A DNA stretch of 64,000 nt from Thiothrix fructosivorans (GTDB lineage Bacteria > Pseudomonadota > Gammaproteobacteria > Thiotrichales > Thiotrichaceae): NCBI RefSeq assembly GCF_017349355.1, contig NZ_JAFMPM010000008.1, positions 1 to 64,000 on the forward strand, written 5' to 3'. Positions 10,587 through 20,118 of the stretch are shown here, piece after piece. The position numbers were made by a program, and so were the translations under genes. The stretch's first letter is position 1, and the number at the start of each line of letters is the position of its first letter. The notes under the pieces are model-generated. The model did no database searches and had not been told where the DNA came from. It saw nothing but the letters and a program-made list of their open reading frames with translations.

Positions 10587-12605
10587 ATGTCCACAGGTTT
10601 AGCCGTAGCCATGTTGTGTGCGCTTGCTGCACTCGTTTATGGTGGTATTACTATCCGCTGGGTGCTTGCTCGCCCAGAGGGTGATGCGAACATGCGTCGC
10701 ATTGCTCAAGCCATTCAGGAAGGGGCGCAAGCCTACTTGAACCGTCAATACACCACGATTGCGGTCGTGGGGATTCTGTTATTTGCTGCCATTTTTATCG
10801 CCTTGGGTTGGCAAACGGCTATTGGGTTTGCGTTGGGCGCGGTTTTATCGGGTGCGACAGGCTATATCGGCATGAATGTGTCGGTACGTTCTAATGTGCG
10901 CACGGCGGAAGCGGCGAAACAGGGCTTGAATGCGGCGCTGGATGTGGCGTTTAAAGGTGGGGCAATCACTGGCATGTTGGTGGTTGGCTTGGCGTTGCTG
11001 GGGGTGGCGGGTTATTACGCTGCGTTGACCCTGACGGGAACTTCATCCAGTGAGGCAACTCACGCGCTGGTGGGGTTGGCATTTGGTGGTTCATTAATCT
11101 CTATTTTTGCTCGCTTAGGCGGTGGCATTTTCACGAAAGGTGCGGATGTCGGCGCGGATTTGGTGGGTAAAGTCGAAGCGGGAATTCCCGAAGATGACCC
11201 CCGTAATCCGGCGGTAATTGCCGATAACGTTGGGGATAACGTCGGCGATTGCGCGGGGATGGCAGCGGATTTGTTTGAAACCTATGCCGTAACCATTATT
11301 GCCACCATGTTGCTGGGTGGCTTGCTGATGGATGGTTCGGAAAATGCGATTATTTACCCGCTGGTATTGGGTGGTTTTTCCATTTTAGCATCAATTCTGG
11401 GCGTGCTGTTTGTGAAAGCGCGCGCAGGCGGCAAAATCATGAATGCGTTGTACCGTGGCTTGGCGGTGGCGGGTGTTGCTTCGTTAATCCTGTTCTACCC
11501 CGCGACGTGGATCATGATGGGGGATAACGGGGTGTATTCGGTGGATGCGCTCTATGGCTCGGCGGTGATCGGCTTAGTATTGACGGCGGCAATGGTGTGG
11601 ATTACCGAATATTACACCGCGACCGAATACGCGCCAGTGCGCCATATTGCTGAGGCATCGACCACAGGGCATGGCACGAATGTTATTGCGGGCTTGGGGG
11701 TGTCGATGAAATCCACCGCCGCGCCTGTTCTGGCGGTGTGTTTGGCGATTTGGGGCGCGTATGAATTGGCAGGGTTGTATGGAATTGCGATTGCCGCAAC
11801 GTCAATGCTGTCGATGGCGGGGATTATTGTGGCATTGGATGCTTACGGCCCGATTACTGACAACGCGGGCGGGATTGCAGAAATGGCGGGTTTGCCAGAG
11901 TCGGTGCGTAATATTACTGACCCGTTGGATGCCGTGGGGAATACGACTAAAGCGGTGACGAAAGGTTATGCGATTGGTTCAGCGGGTTTGGCGGCGTTGG
12001 TGTTGTTTGCGGATTACACCCACGCGCTGTCCACGAGCCATCCCGGTTTGACCTTTGACCTTTCCAATCACATGGTGATTATTGGCTTGTTCATTGGTGG
12101 TATGGTGCCGTATTTGTTTGCTGCGATGGGCATGGAAGCAGTAGGGCGTGCCGCAGGTTCAGTGGTGGTGGAAGTACGCCGTCAATTCCGCGACATTCCG
12201 GGTATTATGGAGGGCACTGGTAAGCCAGAATACGGAACATGCGTGGATATGTTAACCAAAGCGGCGATTAAGGAAATGATCTTGCCGTCGTTGCTGCCTG
12301 TCGCCATTCCTGTCATTGTGGGCTTAACGCTGGGGGCTCAAGCCTTGGGTGGCGTGTTGGTGGGTACGATTATCACGGGTATTTTCGTGGCGATTTCCAT
12401 GACCACGGGTGGCGGCGCGTGGGATAATGCCAAGAAATACATTGAGGAAGGTAATTGCGGTGGCAAAGGTTCTGAGGCGCACAAGGCGGCGGTGACGGGT
12501 GATACCGTTGGCGACCCGTACAAAGATACCGCAGGCCCTGCGATTAATCCGTTGATTAAAATCATCAACATTGTGGCGTTGTTGATTGTGCCATTGTTAG
12601 CCTAA
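10587..12605 (+). CDS. hppA: Membrane-bound proton-translocating pyrophosphatase, K+-independent type
   Basis: The 672-residue, roughly 16-span protein carries the PPi-binding motif [11 protein letters not shown] near residue 190. Around residue 460 it reads [10 protein letters not shown]. Lys and Thr at these two positions, rather than the Ala/Gly pair, mark the K+-independent H+-pumping class. It couples PPi hydrolysis to H+ export or import-side gradient formation in the cytoplasmic membrane. A soluble PPase is encoded 1.6 kb downstream. GGAGG precedes the ATG, and a strong terminator follows the gene. Confidence 0.96.
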   Translation: MSTGLAVAMLCALAALVYGGITIRWVLARPEGDANMRRIAQAIQEGAQAYLNRQYTTIAVVGILLFAAIFIALGWQTAIGFALGAVLSGATGYIGMNVSVRSNVRTAEAAKQGLNAALDVAFKGGAITGMLVVGLALLGVAGYYAALTLTGTSSSEATHALVGLAFGGSLISIFARLGGGIFTKGADVGADLVGKVEAGIPEDDPRNPAVIADNVGDNVGDCAGMAADLFETYAVTIIATMLLGGLLMDGSENAIIYPLVLGGFSILASILGVLFVKARAGGKIMNALYRGLAVAGVASLILFYPATWIMMGDNGVYSVDALYGSAVIGLVLTAAMVWITEYYTATEYAPVRHIAEASTTGHGTNVIAGLGVSMKSTAAPVLAVCLAIWGAYELAGLYGIAIAATSMLSMAGIIVALDAYGPITDNAGGIAEMAGLPESVRNITDPLDAVGNTTKAVTKGYAIGSAGLAALVLFADYTHALSTSHPGLTFDLSNHMVIIGLFIGGMVPYLFAAMGMEAVGRAAGSVVVEVRRQFRDIPGIMEGTGKPEYGTCVDMLTKAAIKEMILPSLLPVAIPVIVGLTLGAQALGGVLVGTIITGIFVAISMTTGGGAWDNAKKYIEEGNCGGKGSEAHKAAVTGDTVGDPYKDTAGPAINPLIKIINIVALLIVPLLA

Positions 12606-12630
12606 ACGCTGGCAAGGTCAGTTGAAACCA

Positions 12631-12664
12631 GAAGCCCACCCGTCAAGGTGGGCTTCGTCTTTTT
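12631..12664 (+). terminator. Rho-independent terminator after hppA
   Basis: The stem GAAGCCCACC/GGTGGGCTTC with loop CGTCAA is followed by gtctttt. It ends hppA transcription just before the rsmI start. Confidence 0.85.
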
Positions 12665-12674
12665 AGGAATGAGC

Positions 12675-13517
12675 ATGAAACAAGGCATTTTGTATTGCGT
12701 GGCAACACCCATTGGCAATCTGGCGGATATGACTGAGCGTGGTAAGCGGATTCTGGCGGAAGTGGATAAGATTTACGCGGAAGACACGCGGGTGACTCGC
12801 GGCTTGCTGACCCATTTCGGTATTCAAAATACGCTGGCGAGTTTGCACGATCATAATGAAGCAGATCGGGTTGCTAGCATTCAAGCAGAGCTAGAGCAGG
12901 GGATGCAATTGGCGCTGGTGAGCGATGCGGGTACGCCGCTGATCAGTGACCCCGGTTACAAGCTGGTTCATGCGCTGGGGGAGGCGGGGCATAAGGTTGT
13001 GCCGATTCCGGGGGCAAGCGCGTTGATTGCGGCCTTGTCGGTGGCGGGTTTGCCGACGGATCGGTTTGTGTTTGAAGGCTTTTTACCGGCAAAATCGGTA
13101 TCACGTCGCAAATGCTTGGAAAGCGTGAAGGATGAGCCGCGCACCGTGGTGTATTACGAATCCAGCCACCGTATTGCGGATATGTTAGACGATGTGGTGG
13201 CAACCTTGGGTACAGACCGGCGTATGGTGATTTTGCGCGAGTTGACCAAGTTGTTTGAAAGTATTTATCGCGGTACGGCGGGGGAGTTGGTGGCGCAACT
13301 GGCGGCTGATACCAATATGTCGCGTGGTGAATTCGTGGTGGTGATCGCGGGCAAGGTGCTGACGGAAGACCAAGAGCAACTGAGTGCCTTGCGTGCCGAT
13401 AGCATTCTGGCGGTGTTGTTGGAGGAATTACCCGTCAGACAGGCAGCAGCGCTTGCTGCCCGTTTGACGGGGTTGCCTAAGAATCAGTTGTACAAGCAGG
13501 CGCTGGCGCTGGAGTGA
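12675..13517 (+). CDS. rsmI: 16S rRNA (cytidine1402-2'-O)-methyltransferase RsmI
   Basis: About 280 residues of the tetrapyrrole-methylase fold. Motifs are VATPIGNLAD at the N-terminus, AEDTRVTRGLL near residue 35, VSDAGTPLISDPG near 80 and VPIPGASALI near 105. RsmI 2'-O-methylates C1402 in the ribosomal P site with SAM. ATG 12675 is taken because AGGA is spaced correctly; ATG 12669 is also possible. The 3' end overlaps the convergent DUF2058 gene by 41 bases. Confidence 0.95.
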   Translation: MKQGILYCVATPIGNLADMTERGKRILAEVDKIYAEDTRVTRGLLTHFGIQNTLASLHDHNEADRVASIQAELEQGMQLALVSDAGTPLISDPGYKLVHALGEAGHKVVPIPGASALIAALSVAGLPTDRFVFEGFLPAKSVSRRKCLESVKDEPRTVVYYESSHRIADMLDDVVATLGTDRRMVILRELTKLFESIYRGTAGELVAQLAADTNMSRGEFVVVIAGKVLTEDQEQLSALRADSILAVLLEELPVRQAAALAARLTGLPKNQLYKQALALE

Positions 13518-14097
13518 GCAGCTCATCGTCGGCTGTGTTAATAACAATGAGTTTGTCGGGGTCGAGCGCTAAAATTTGTTGGGCAATTTCGGCGGGAATC
13601 AGGCAACGCTTGCCGCCAAGAAAGGTAATTGCGAGTTTTCCATCCGCTAATGCCTGCTGTTGTGCCTCGGTAACGTACAGGTATTTGATGTTGTCACCGA
13701 CGACAAAATTATAGCGAATGTCAGCATCGTCGACATTGTGTAAGTTGTCATTGATGAGTGTAGCCACTTGAGCGCGGGTTTGTTTGCGGCGTTCGGCGAT
13801 TTCACGCTGGCGCTGTTCGGCTTGTTGACGTTCTTCGCGTTCGGTTTTGGCGCGTGCTTCATAGAATTGCGCAAGGTCACTTTTTTCTTTCTTTTCTTTT
13901 GCAATCGGGCGAGGCGCTTGATTTTGAGGGATTTCCCGCTGCGGTGGGGCAGCCGCTGGTCGGTTGTCACGGCGCGGTGGTTTGGGTTTTGCCTGCTGCG
14001 GTCGTGGGTTGGTCGGTTTGGGCTGGTTAGCTTTTTCAACCTGTGCTTCTGTGACTAACCCGGCTTTAAGGAGTTGGTCGCGTAATGAGTGTGCCAT
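13477..14097 (-). CDS. DUF2058 family protein
   Basis: The 206-residue product has an N-terminal MAHSLRDQLLKAGLV motif, a low-complexity Pro/Gln/Lys/Arg-rich stretch (about 25-75), a charged helix rich in Glu, Arg and Gln (about 75-115) and a compact C-terminal domain (YNFVVGDNIK, then VTEAQQQALADG). This arrangement is typical of DUF2058 (E. coli YaiL-like) proteins, often annotated as nucleoprotein or polynucleotide-associated; the function is unproven. ATG 14097 is preceded by AAGAGA. It shares its last 41 bases with rsmI on the other strand and its promoter region with ppa. Confidence 0.8.
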   Translation of the reverse strand: MAHSLRDQLLKAGLVTEAQVEKANQPKPTNPRPQQAKPKPPRRDNRPAAAPPQREIPQNQAPRPIAKEKKEKSDLAQFYEARAKTEREERQQAEQRQREIAERRKQTRAQVATLINDNLHNVDDADIRYNFVVGDNIKYLYVTEAQQQALADGKLAITFLGGKRCLIPAEIAQQILALDPDKLIVINTADDELLTPAPAPACTTDS

Positions 14098-14201
14098 GCG
14101 ATTCTCTTGAAATTGTCGACAAGTAGTGGTGGTTAGTTGCTGTGAGAATTCAGCAACTGGCGTTATAATACCGTGATTCTTACACAACGGTAGAGTAAAC
14201 A

Positions 14202-14756
14202 ATGAATATTGATAAAGTTCCTGTGGGGCGTGACGTTCCAAACAGCGTGAATGTCATCATCGAAATCCCGGCACTGTCCACCCCTGTCAAGTATGAACTG
14301 GATAAGGAAAGTGGGGCGCTGTACGTTGACCGTTTCCTGTCTACGCCGATGTTTTATCCGGCAAACTATGGGTTTATTCCGCATACTTTGGCTGACGATG
14401 GTGACCCAACGGACGTATTGGTGGTGACACCAACACCATTGATGCACGGTTGCGTTATTCCTGTGCGCCCGATTGGTATGCTGAAAATGTCAGATGAGTC
14501 TGGGATTGATGCGAAAATTGTTGCTGTGCCAGATTATAAACTGTCTTCTGGGTATCGCGATATTACCTCTTACACACAACTGCCCCAGTTGTTGTTGAGC
14601 CAAATCCAACATTTCTTTGAGCGTTACAAAGAACTGGATGCGGGTAAGTGGGTCAAGGTTGAAGGCTGGGCGGATGTTGATGAAGCCAAGGCAGAAATTC
14701 TGTCTAGTCTTGAGCGTTATAACACTGAGCAGCCGAAAGAGATTCCGTTCTCTTAA
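14202..14756 (+). CDS. ppa: Inorganic pyrophosphatase, family I
   Basis: The 184-residue cytoplasmic enzyme has the family I signature [10 protein letters not shown] near residue 65 and the substrate-site segments YELDKESG and YPANYGFIP. It hydrolyses PPi released by biosynthesis using Mg2+. It is transcribed divergently from the DUF2058 gene. The mrdA operon starts 57 bases downstream. Confidence 0.96.
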   Translation: MNIDKVPVGRDVPNSVNVIIEIPALSTPVKYELDKESGALYVDRFLSTPMFYPANYGFIPHTLADDGDPTDVLVVTPTPLMHGCVIPVRPIGMLKMSDESGIDAKIVAVPDYKLSSGYRDITSYTQLPQLLLSQIQHFFERYKELDAGKWVKVEGWADVDEAKAEILSSLERYNTEQPKEIPFS

Positions 14757-14812
14757 TCTGTGTTATAGTCGCCCGATTTTAGGCAGGGCAACAGGATGCT
14801 CGTTAGTAAGTT

Positions 14813-16831
14813 ATGAGCGATAGACCCATTAAATTGGAACGCGATGAGCAGCACATGTTCAATGTGCGCGTTGTTGTCGCGGGTATTATTATCCTGTTTG
14901 CCTTATTAGCGATCCTGGGGCGGGTTTACCAGCTCCAGGTGTCGCAACATGAGAAGTATGCTGAGCTTTCGCGCCAGCATTACCAAAAACGCATTCCCAT
15001 TCCTCCCAACCGTGGTCAGATTTATGACCGTAACGGTGTCCTCTTGGCGGATAGCCACACGCAATACGTACTGGAAGTGGTACGTGACAATATTGGCGAT
15101 GAAAACGGTGATGGTAAATCCAGCTTGGCGGATGTGGACGGTCTGTTAGATCGGCTGGGCAAAATTATCCCGTTAATCGATAAAGATGTACGCTTGTTCA
15201 AAACGCAAGTACGCCGTTTCAAGTATCAACCGATCCCGATCCGTGGTGATTTGACCGAAGAAGAAGTCGCTACGTTTGCGGTGAATCGTCCGCGCTTTCC
15301 CGGTGTTACGATGGAAGTGCGGATGGAGCGGTATTATCCGCTGATGGAAACGGCTAGCCATGTTATCGGCTACGTCGGGCGTATTGATGCCCGTGATTTA
15401 GAACGCGTTAATAAAGATGAATACATCGGCACAACCCACATCGGTAAGTCGGGCATTGAGGCTTTTCATGAAGCCCGTTTGCACGGCAAGGCGGGTTATC
15501 ACGAGATTGAAGTTGATGCGCACGGTAAAAAGCAATCCGTGCTGAGTGAGCAAGAGCCTATTGGTGGTGAGGAATTGTTCTTAGGGTTGGATATTAATCT
15601 GCAAATTACTGCTGAGCAGTCACTCAAAGGTGAGCGTGGGGCGATTGTGGCGATGGATCCTACCAATGGCGAGGTGTTAGCACTGGCAAGTGTGCCGACC
15701 TTTGACCCGAATTTGTTTATCAATGGGATTACACAAAAAGATTACACCACGTTGCGGGAAGACCCCAGTCGCCCGTTATTCAACCGTGCTTTGCAGGGAA
15801 CGTATCCCCCCGGCTCAACCATTAAACCAATGGTGGGGGTGGCTGGTTTGGCGGAAGGGGTGGTGACTCCGGGTTCGCGGGTGTATGACCCCGGCTTTTT
15901 CCGTTTGTCGGGGCAGAAACATGTGTTCCGGTGTTGGAATAAGCGGGGGCATGGTTCGGTGGATTTGAAATATTCCATCCAGCAATCGTGCGATACGTAT
16001 TTCTATGATTTGGCTTATCGGATGGGCGTTGATCGCTTTTCGGGATTCATGCGGCGGTTTGGCTTTGGCGATAAAACCGGTATTGATTTACCGGGTGAAG
16101 CGTCAGGTTTAATGCCGAGCAAAGAATGGAAAGAAAAACGCCACAAACGTAGCTGGTTTCCGGGGGATACGGTCAATATTGGTATCGGGCAAGGTTACTG
16201 GTTAGCAACGCCGTTACAGTTGGCTCATGCGGTGTCGATTATGGCGAATCGTGGGGTACGGTTGAAGCCGCATGTTTTGCGCGGGGTGCGTACTGCGCGG
16301 AATGAGGAGGAAAGTGTCCTCAAACCTGAGCCATTCCCCTCCATTGATACGCAAGACCGTTTCTGGAATCTAACGATTCAAGGAATGGAAAATGTGATGC
16401 GTCCCGGTGGTACAGCAAAAGCGGCGGGAGCAGGGGCCGCTTATCGGATTGCGGGTAAAACGGGTACAGCGCAAGTCTTCGGTTTAGCGGGTGGTAAATA
16501 CAATGCGGGGCGTATTGCTAAACGCTTGCGTGACCATGCGTTATTTGTGGGTTTTGCGCCTGCCGATGATCCCAAAATTGCGGTGGCGGTGATTGTGGAG
16601 AACTCTTCGGGGAGTGGTGGGCATACGGCTGCACCCATTGGGCGTAAGGTGATGGATGCGTATTTGTTAAAACAATACGGGGATCATGCGTTAAAGCCTG
16701 AAGGCGCTGTTGCTCAGCAAGAAGCTGAACAGGCAGCAGCGGCAGCCGTAGCCGCTGATAAGAAACCAGAAGCCGCTGCCGAAAAAACCAAGCAAACCAA
16801 GGGTAAGAAAGCGAGAAAGGGTCATGATTAA
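14813..16831 (+). CDS. mrdA: Penicillin-binding protein 2 (peptidoglycan transpeptidase)
   Basis: The 672-residue product has one N-terminal membrane anchor (about residues 20-40), a dimerisation/pedestal domain and a transpeptidase domain with S-T-I-K (PPGSTIKPM), S-C-D and K-T-G-T (GKTGTAQVF) motifs. PBP2 crosslinks side-wall peptidoglycan with RodA in the elongasome. The C-terminus ends in an Ala/Lys/Glu-rich cytosolic-looking tail of about 45 residues (EAEQAAAAAV, then KGKKARKG), longer than usual. The stop overlaps the rodA start by 8 bases. Confidence 0.96.
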   Translation: MSDRPIKLERDEQHMFNVRVVVAGIIILFALLAILGRVYQLQVSQHEKYAELSRQHYQKRIPIPPNRGQIYDRNGVLLADSHTQYVLEVVRDNIGDENGDGKSSLADVDGLLDRLGKIIPLIDKDVRLFKTQVRRFKYQPIPIRGDLTEEEVATFAVNRPRFPGVTMEVRMERYYPLMETASHVIGYVGRIDARDLERVNKDEYIGTTHIGKSGIEAFHEARLHGKAGYHEIEVDAHGKKQSVLSEQEPIGGEELFLGLDINLQITAEQSLKGERGAIVAMDPTNGEVLALASVPTFDPNLFINGITQKDYTTLREDPSRPLFNRALQGTYPPGSTIKPMVGVAGLAEGVVTPGSRVYDPGFFRLSGQKHVFRCWNKRGHGSVDLKYSIQQSCDTYFYDLAYRMGVDRFSGFMRRFGFGDKTGIDLPGEASGLMPSKEWKEKRHKRSWFPGDTVNIGIGQGYWLATPLQLAHAVSIMANRGVRLKPHVLRGVRTARNEEESVLKPEPFPSIDTQDRFWNLTIQGMENVMRPGGTAKAAGAGAAYRIAGKTGTAQVFGLAGGKYNAGRIAKRLRDHALFVGFAPADDPKIAVAVIVENSSGSGGHTAAPIGRKVMDAYLLKQYGDHALKPEGAVAQQEAEQAAAAAVAADKKPEAAAEKTKQTKGKKARKGHD

Positions 16832-17936
16832 TAGTCTATTGCCGCGTGGTTTGGTGTTGGCATTGCAGCGGGTGGATGCTGTGTTGTTAGCGGTGCTGTC
16901 CTTGTTGGTGTTTCTGGGCTTGGCAACGTTATACAGTGCTAGCGATGCGAATTTGGAGCAGGTGCAACGTCAAATTGTCCATTTTTCGATTGGCTTGGTG
17001 CTGATTATTATTTTTTCACAAATATCCAGTAAAACGCTGCGTCAATGGTCGGTGTGGTTGTATGGCATTGGAGTGGTGCTACTGATTTTGGTTTTGCTGG
17101 TGGGTGTTACCAAAAAAGGGGCAACGCGGTGGTTGTATATTGGAATGGATATTCAGCCTTCTGAAATCATGAAGTTAGCTGTGCCGATGATGGTGGCGTA
17201 TTATTTTTCCGAGAAGCCCTTGCCGCCCCGTTTTATCGACATCGTGATTGCGTTGGTCTTGGTGTTAGTGCCGATGCTGCTGGTAATGAAGCAGCCTGAC
17301 TTGGGAACATCGTTGCTGATTGCGACTTCGGGCTTTTTTGTGATTTATTTGGCGGGTATGTCGTGGTGGTTGATTGGCGGCGCAGTGCTGTTTGTCGGTG
17401 TGGCTTCCCCGTTGATGTACTTTTTTGGGATGCACGAGTATCAGCGTAAGCGGATCGAAACACTTTTAGACCCTGAATCCGATTTATTGGGAACTGGATA
17501 CCATATTTATCAGTCAAAAATTGCGATTGGTTCGGGTGGGATTGATGGCAAAGGTTGGATGCGCGGTGATCAAGCGCATTTGGACTTCCTACCGGAGCGC
17601 CATACGGATTTTATCTTTGCCGTCTTTGGCGAAGAATTTGGTTTTGTGGGCAACATCGTGTTAATGGGCTTGTACTTGTTCATTATTTGGCGGGGGTTAT
17701 ACCTTGCCAGTAAGGGTGAGGATACGTATGCCCGTCATCTCGGTGGTAGTCTGAGTGTATCGTTCTTTTTTTACTTGTTTGTGAATACCGGCATGGTTAG
17801 CGGGCTGCTCCCTGTGGTCGGTGTGCCGCTGCCTTTGGTGAGTTACGGGGGGACATCCGTGGTCACGCTAATGATGACGTTTGGCATCATTATGGGCATG
17901 AGGAAACGCAAACGCATTTATCAACGGGATAGCTGA
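16824..17936 (+). CDS. rodA: Rod-shape determining glycosyltransferase RodA (SEDS)
   Basis: The 370-residue SEDS polytopic protein polymerises lipid II glycan strands with PBP2. Family motifs are LATLYSAS near the N-terminus, QPDLGTS near residue 155 and the C-terminal PLPLVSYGGTS loop. It overlaps mrdA, so the pair is translationally coupled. mltB follows 45 bases later. Confidence 0.96.
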   Translation: MINSLLPRGLVLALQRVDAVLLAVLSLLVFLGLATLYSASDANLEQVQRQIVHFSIGLVLIIIFSQISSKTLRQWSVWLYGIGVVLLILVLLVGVTKKGATRWLYIGMDIQPSEIMKLAVPMMVAYYFSEKPLPPRFIDIVIALVLVLVPMLLVMKQPDLGTSLLIATSGFFVIYLAGMSWWLIGGAVLFVGVASPLMYFFGMHEYQRKRIETLLDPESDLLGTGYHIYQSKIAIGSGGIDGKGWMRGDQAHLDFLPERHTDFIFAVFGEEFGFVGNIVLMGLYLFIIWRGLYLASKGEDTYARHLGGSLSVSFFFYLFVNTGMVSGLLPVVGVPLPLVSYGGTSVVTLMMTFGIIMGMRKRKRIYQRDS

Positions 17937-17981
17937 AGACGGATTTTCATGCTCTCCTCTAGGGTTTAGGAGATAGAGTCT

Positions 17982-19163
17982 ATGAAAATTCAGTTAGCCG
18001 GATTGATGGTAGTGGGGAGTTTGTTAGCAGGTTGTACAACCGTGGGATCGCAATGGCCGTGGGTATTTGCGCCACCTGCCCCCGATGCGGATGTACAGCC
18101 GCAGCCGAATTATCCGGCAGGGCAATCGACCGTGGTTAGACCGCCTGTGGTGATGAATCCACCGCGTACCACGTTTCCCCAGCAACAACAGCCACCTGTG
18201 GCAACCACTACGCCGCGTCAACCCGTGAATTATCCCGCCGGTTTGGGCGGGGATTACGCCAGTTACCCCGCTATGCGTCAATTTATTGGCAAAATGAATA
18301 ATAAGCACGGTTTCGAGATTGCGTTTCTGGAGCAAACCTTTTCTGGAGTACGCCGAGATAAGGAAGCACTAACCAAGGCTGGTGCACCAACGGAAGGGCA
18401 GGGCTGGCGTGCGTACCGTCCGATTTTCCTGACAGAAGAGCGGATCAATGGTGGGGTGGATTTCTGGAATCGCCATGCCACGCTGTTGGATAGTGCGACG
18501 CGTCAATACGGGGTGGATACCGAATATTTGGTGGCAATTATTGGGGTGGAAACGCAGTACGGTAAAAATACCGGCAAACACAATGTATTACAGGCATTGA
18601 CCAGTTTGGGCTTTGATTTCCCGCGCCGCGCGGATTTTTATCAGAAAGAATTAGAGCAGTTTTTGCTGCTGTCACGTGAGGAAAAAATGCCGCCACAAGT
18701 ATTTGGTGGTTCTTATGCGGGGGCGATGGGCTTGGGGCAATTCATTTCCAGCAGTTACCGCAGTTACGCGATTGATGGCAACCGCGACGGTAAGCGTGAC
18801 CTGTGGAATCCGCAAGATGCGATTCCGAGTGTGGCGAATTACTTTGCGAAAAATGGCTGGAAGCGTGGGGGCGGGGTGGCTGTTCCGGCTTATATTTCCG
18901 GTGGTAGCTATGCTAGTATCGCTGAAACATCTGCAAAAAAACCGTCACGTTCCCTGAGTGAGCTGGCTGCTAATGGTGTCAGACCACAAGGCGCTATCAA
19001 TTCAGCCAAGGTCAGTCTAATCAAGCTGGATGGGGCAACGGATGAATATTGGGTCGGTGGTGAGAATTTCTATGCGATTACCCGCTACAATCCCAGTGTG
19101 AAATACGCGATGGCGGTGCATCAGCTTGCGCAAGAAATTCGTAAGCGTAAGTTTGGTTTTTAG
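17982..19163 (+). CDS. mltB: Lytic murein transglycosylase B
   Basis: The 393-residue lipoprotein (lipobox L-A-G-C, Cys 18) has a Pro/Gln-rich linker to about residue 80 and then the MltB catalytic domain: catalytic Glu in IIGVETQYGK, GAMGLGQFISSSY and a DGNRDGKRDLW segment. It cleaves glycan strands to anhydro-muropeptides, the substrates recycled through AmpG. TTTAGGAGATAG precedes the start. It sits between rodA and rlpA as in many gammaproteobacteria. Confidence 0.94.
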   Translation: MKIQLAGLMVVGSLLAGCTTVGSQWPWVFAPPAPDADVQPQPNYPAGQSTVVRPPVVMNPPRTTFPQQQQPPVATTTPRQPVNYPAGLGGDYASYPAMRQFIGKMNNKHGFEIAFLEQTFSGVRRDKEALTKAGAPTEGQGWRAYRPIFLTEERINGGVDFWNRHATLLDSATRQYGVDTEYLVAIIGVETQYGKNTGKHNVLQALTSLGFDFPRRADFYQKELEQFLLLSREEKMPPQVFGGSYAGAMGLGQFISSSYRSYAIDGNRDGKRDLWNPQDAIPSVANYFAKNGWKRGGGVAVPAYISGGSYASIAETSAKKPSRSLSELAANGVRPQGAINSAKVSLIKLDGATDEYWVGGENFYAITRYNPSVKYAMAVHQLAQEIRKRKFGF

Positions 19164-19244
19164 GGATTATAATAACCTAGCCCCTTGCTGCTTGAGGCGT
19201 GGGGCAATAATAATACGTTGGGCAATGCAAAGCTGGAAAATACG

Positions 19245-20063
19245 ATGACAATAAACTGGCAGTTTTCGGGGGTCTTGTTGGCTTCCTTGACGATGGGGTT
19301 AGTGGCTTGTAGTGGGAATAGCGCCAAGGAAACGGCAGTGCCGGTGACGCTGCTCAATAAGGCATCCACTGCTGAACCGCAGGGTGGTTGCGGTAATGAT
19401 GCTGCATATACGATTGAAGGTAAGCGCTACCAAGTATTGCCGTCTGCGGCAGGTTACGCCGAAACCGGTACGGCAGCGTGGTACGGTGCTGAATACCAAG
19501 GCACAGAAACGGCGGGTTGTGAAGTATTTGATATGTATGGTTATTCTGCGGCACACCGCACGTTACCGTTGCCCAGTTTTGCACGCGTCAAAAATCAGCA
19601 AAATGGCAAGCAAATTATTGTACGCATCAATGACCGAGGTCCATTTGATAGCGGTGATTTAATTCAATTGTCGTTTGCAGCCGCGAATGCACTGGGAATT
19701 AAAGCGCGAACAGGTGCGCCGGTTGAAGTGGCAGCGATTACACCCGACCAGCTTCCTGCCGAAGCGCGTAGTGCGATGCAACCTAGCAATAAAGCGGTGG
19801 CAAAAGCGGCTGAACCTGAGGATAAATCCAAGCCCTATTATGTTATTGCGGGGACGTGGCCAGACCGAAATACCTCGCTGGATATGTTTGTACGCTTGAC
19901 CTCGGTGGGTCTTGCCAAAACTGAGATGGCAACCGCTCAACAAAATGGGCAGGAAATGTATCAGGTTAGGGTTGGCCCGCTGTATAGTCAGGATCAAATT
20001 GATAATGTGAAGGACATTCTCGAAAGTAACGGCTTAGCTAACTTCAAGGTAGTTGCGCGATAG
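19245..20063 (+). CDS. rlpA: RlpA family septal-ring lytic transglycosylase with SPOR domain
   Basis: About 272 residues. A lipoprotein signal (V-A-C-S) is followed by a double-psi beta-barrel (TAAWYGAEYQG, AAHRTLPLPS, VRINDRGPFDSGD) and a C-terminal SPOR domain (YYVIAGTWPD, then VRVGPLYSQD) that binds denuded septal glycan. ATG 19245 gives a clean signal peptide; the longer upstream frame does not. The 3' end lies just before dacA in the same operon. Confidence 0.93.
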   Translation: MTINWQFSGVLLASLTMGLVACSGNSAKETAVPVTLLNKASTAEPQGGCGNDAAYTIEGKRYQVLPSAAGYAETGTAAWYGAEYQGTETAGCEVFDMYGYSAAHRTLPLPSFARVKNQQNGKQIIVRINDRGPFDSGDLIQLSFAAANALGIKARTGAPVEVAAITPDQLPAEARSAMQPSNKAVAKAAEPEDKSKPYYVIAGTWPDRNTSLDMFVRLTSVGLAKTEMATAQQNGQEMYQVRVGPLYSQDQIDNVKDILESNGLANFKVVAR

Positions 20064-20118
20064 CGCAGGCTTCGTTACCGTAGTGTTCATGAAAATAATC
20101 CGTAGAAAAGGACTGTTC

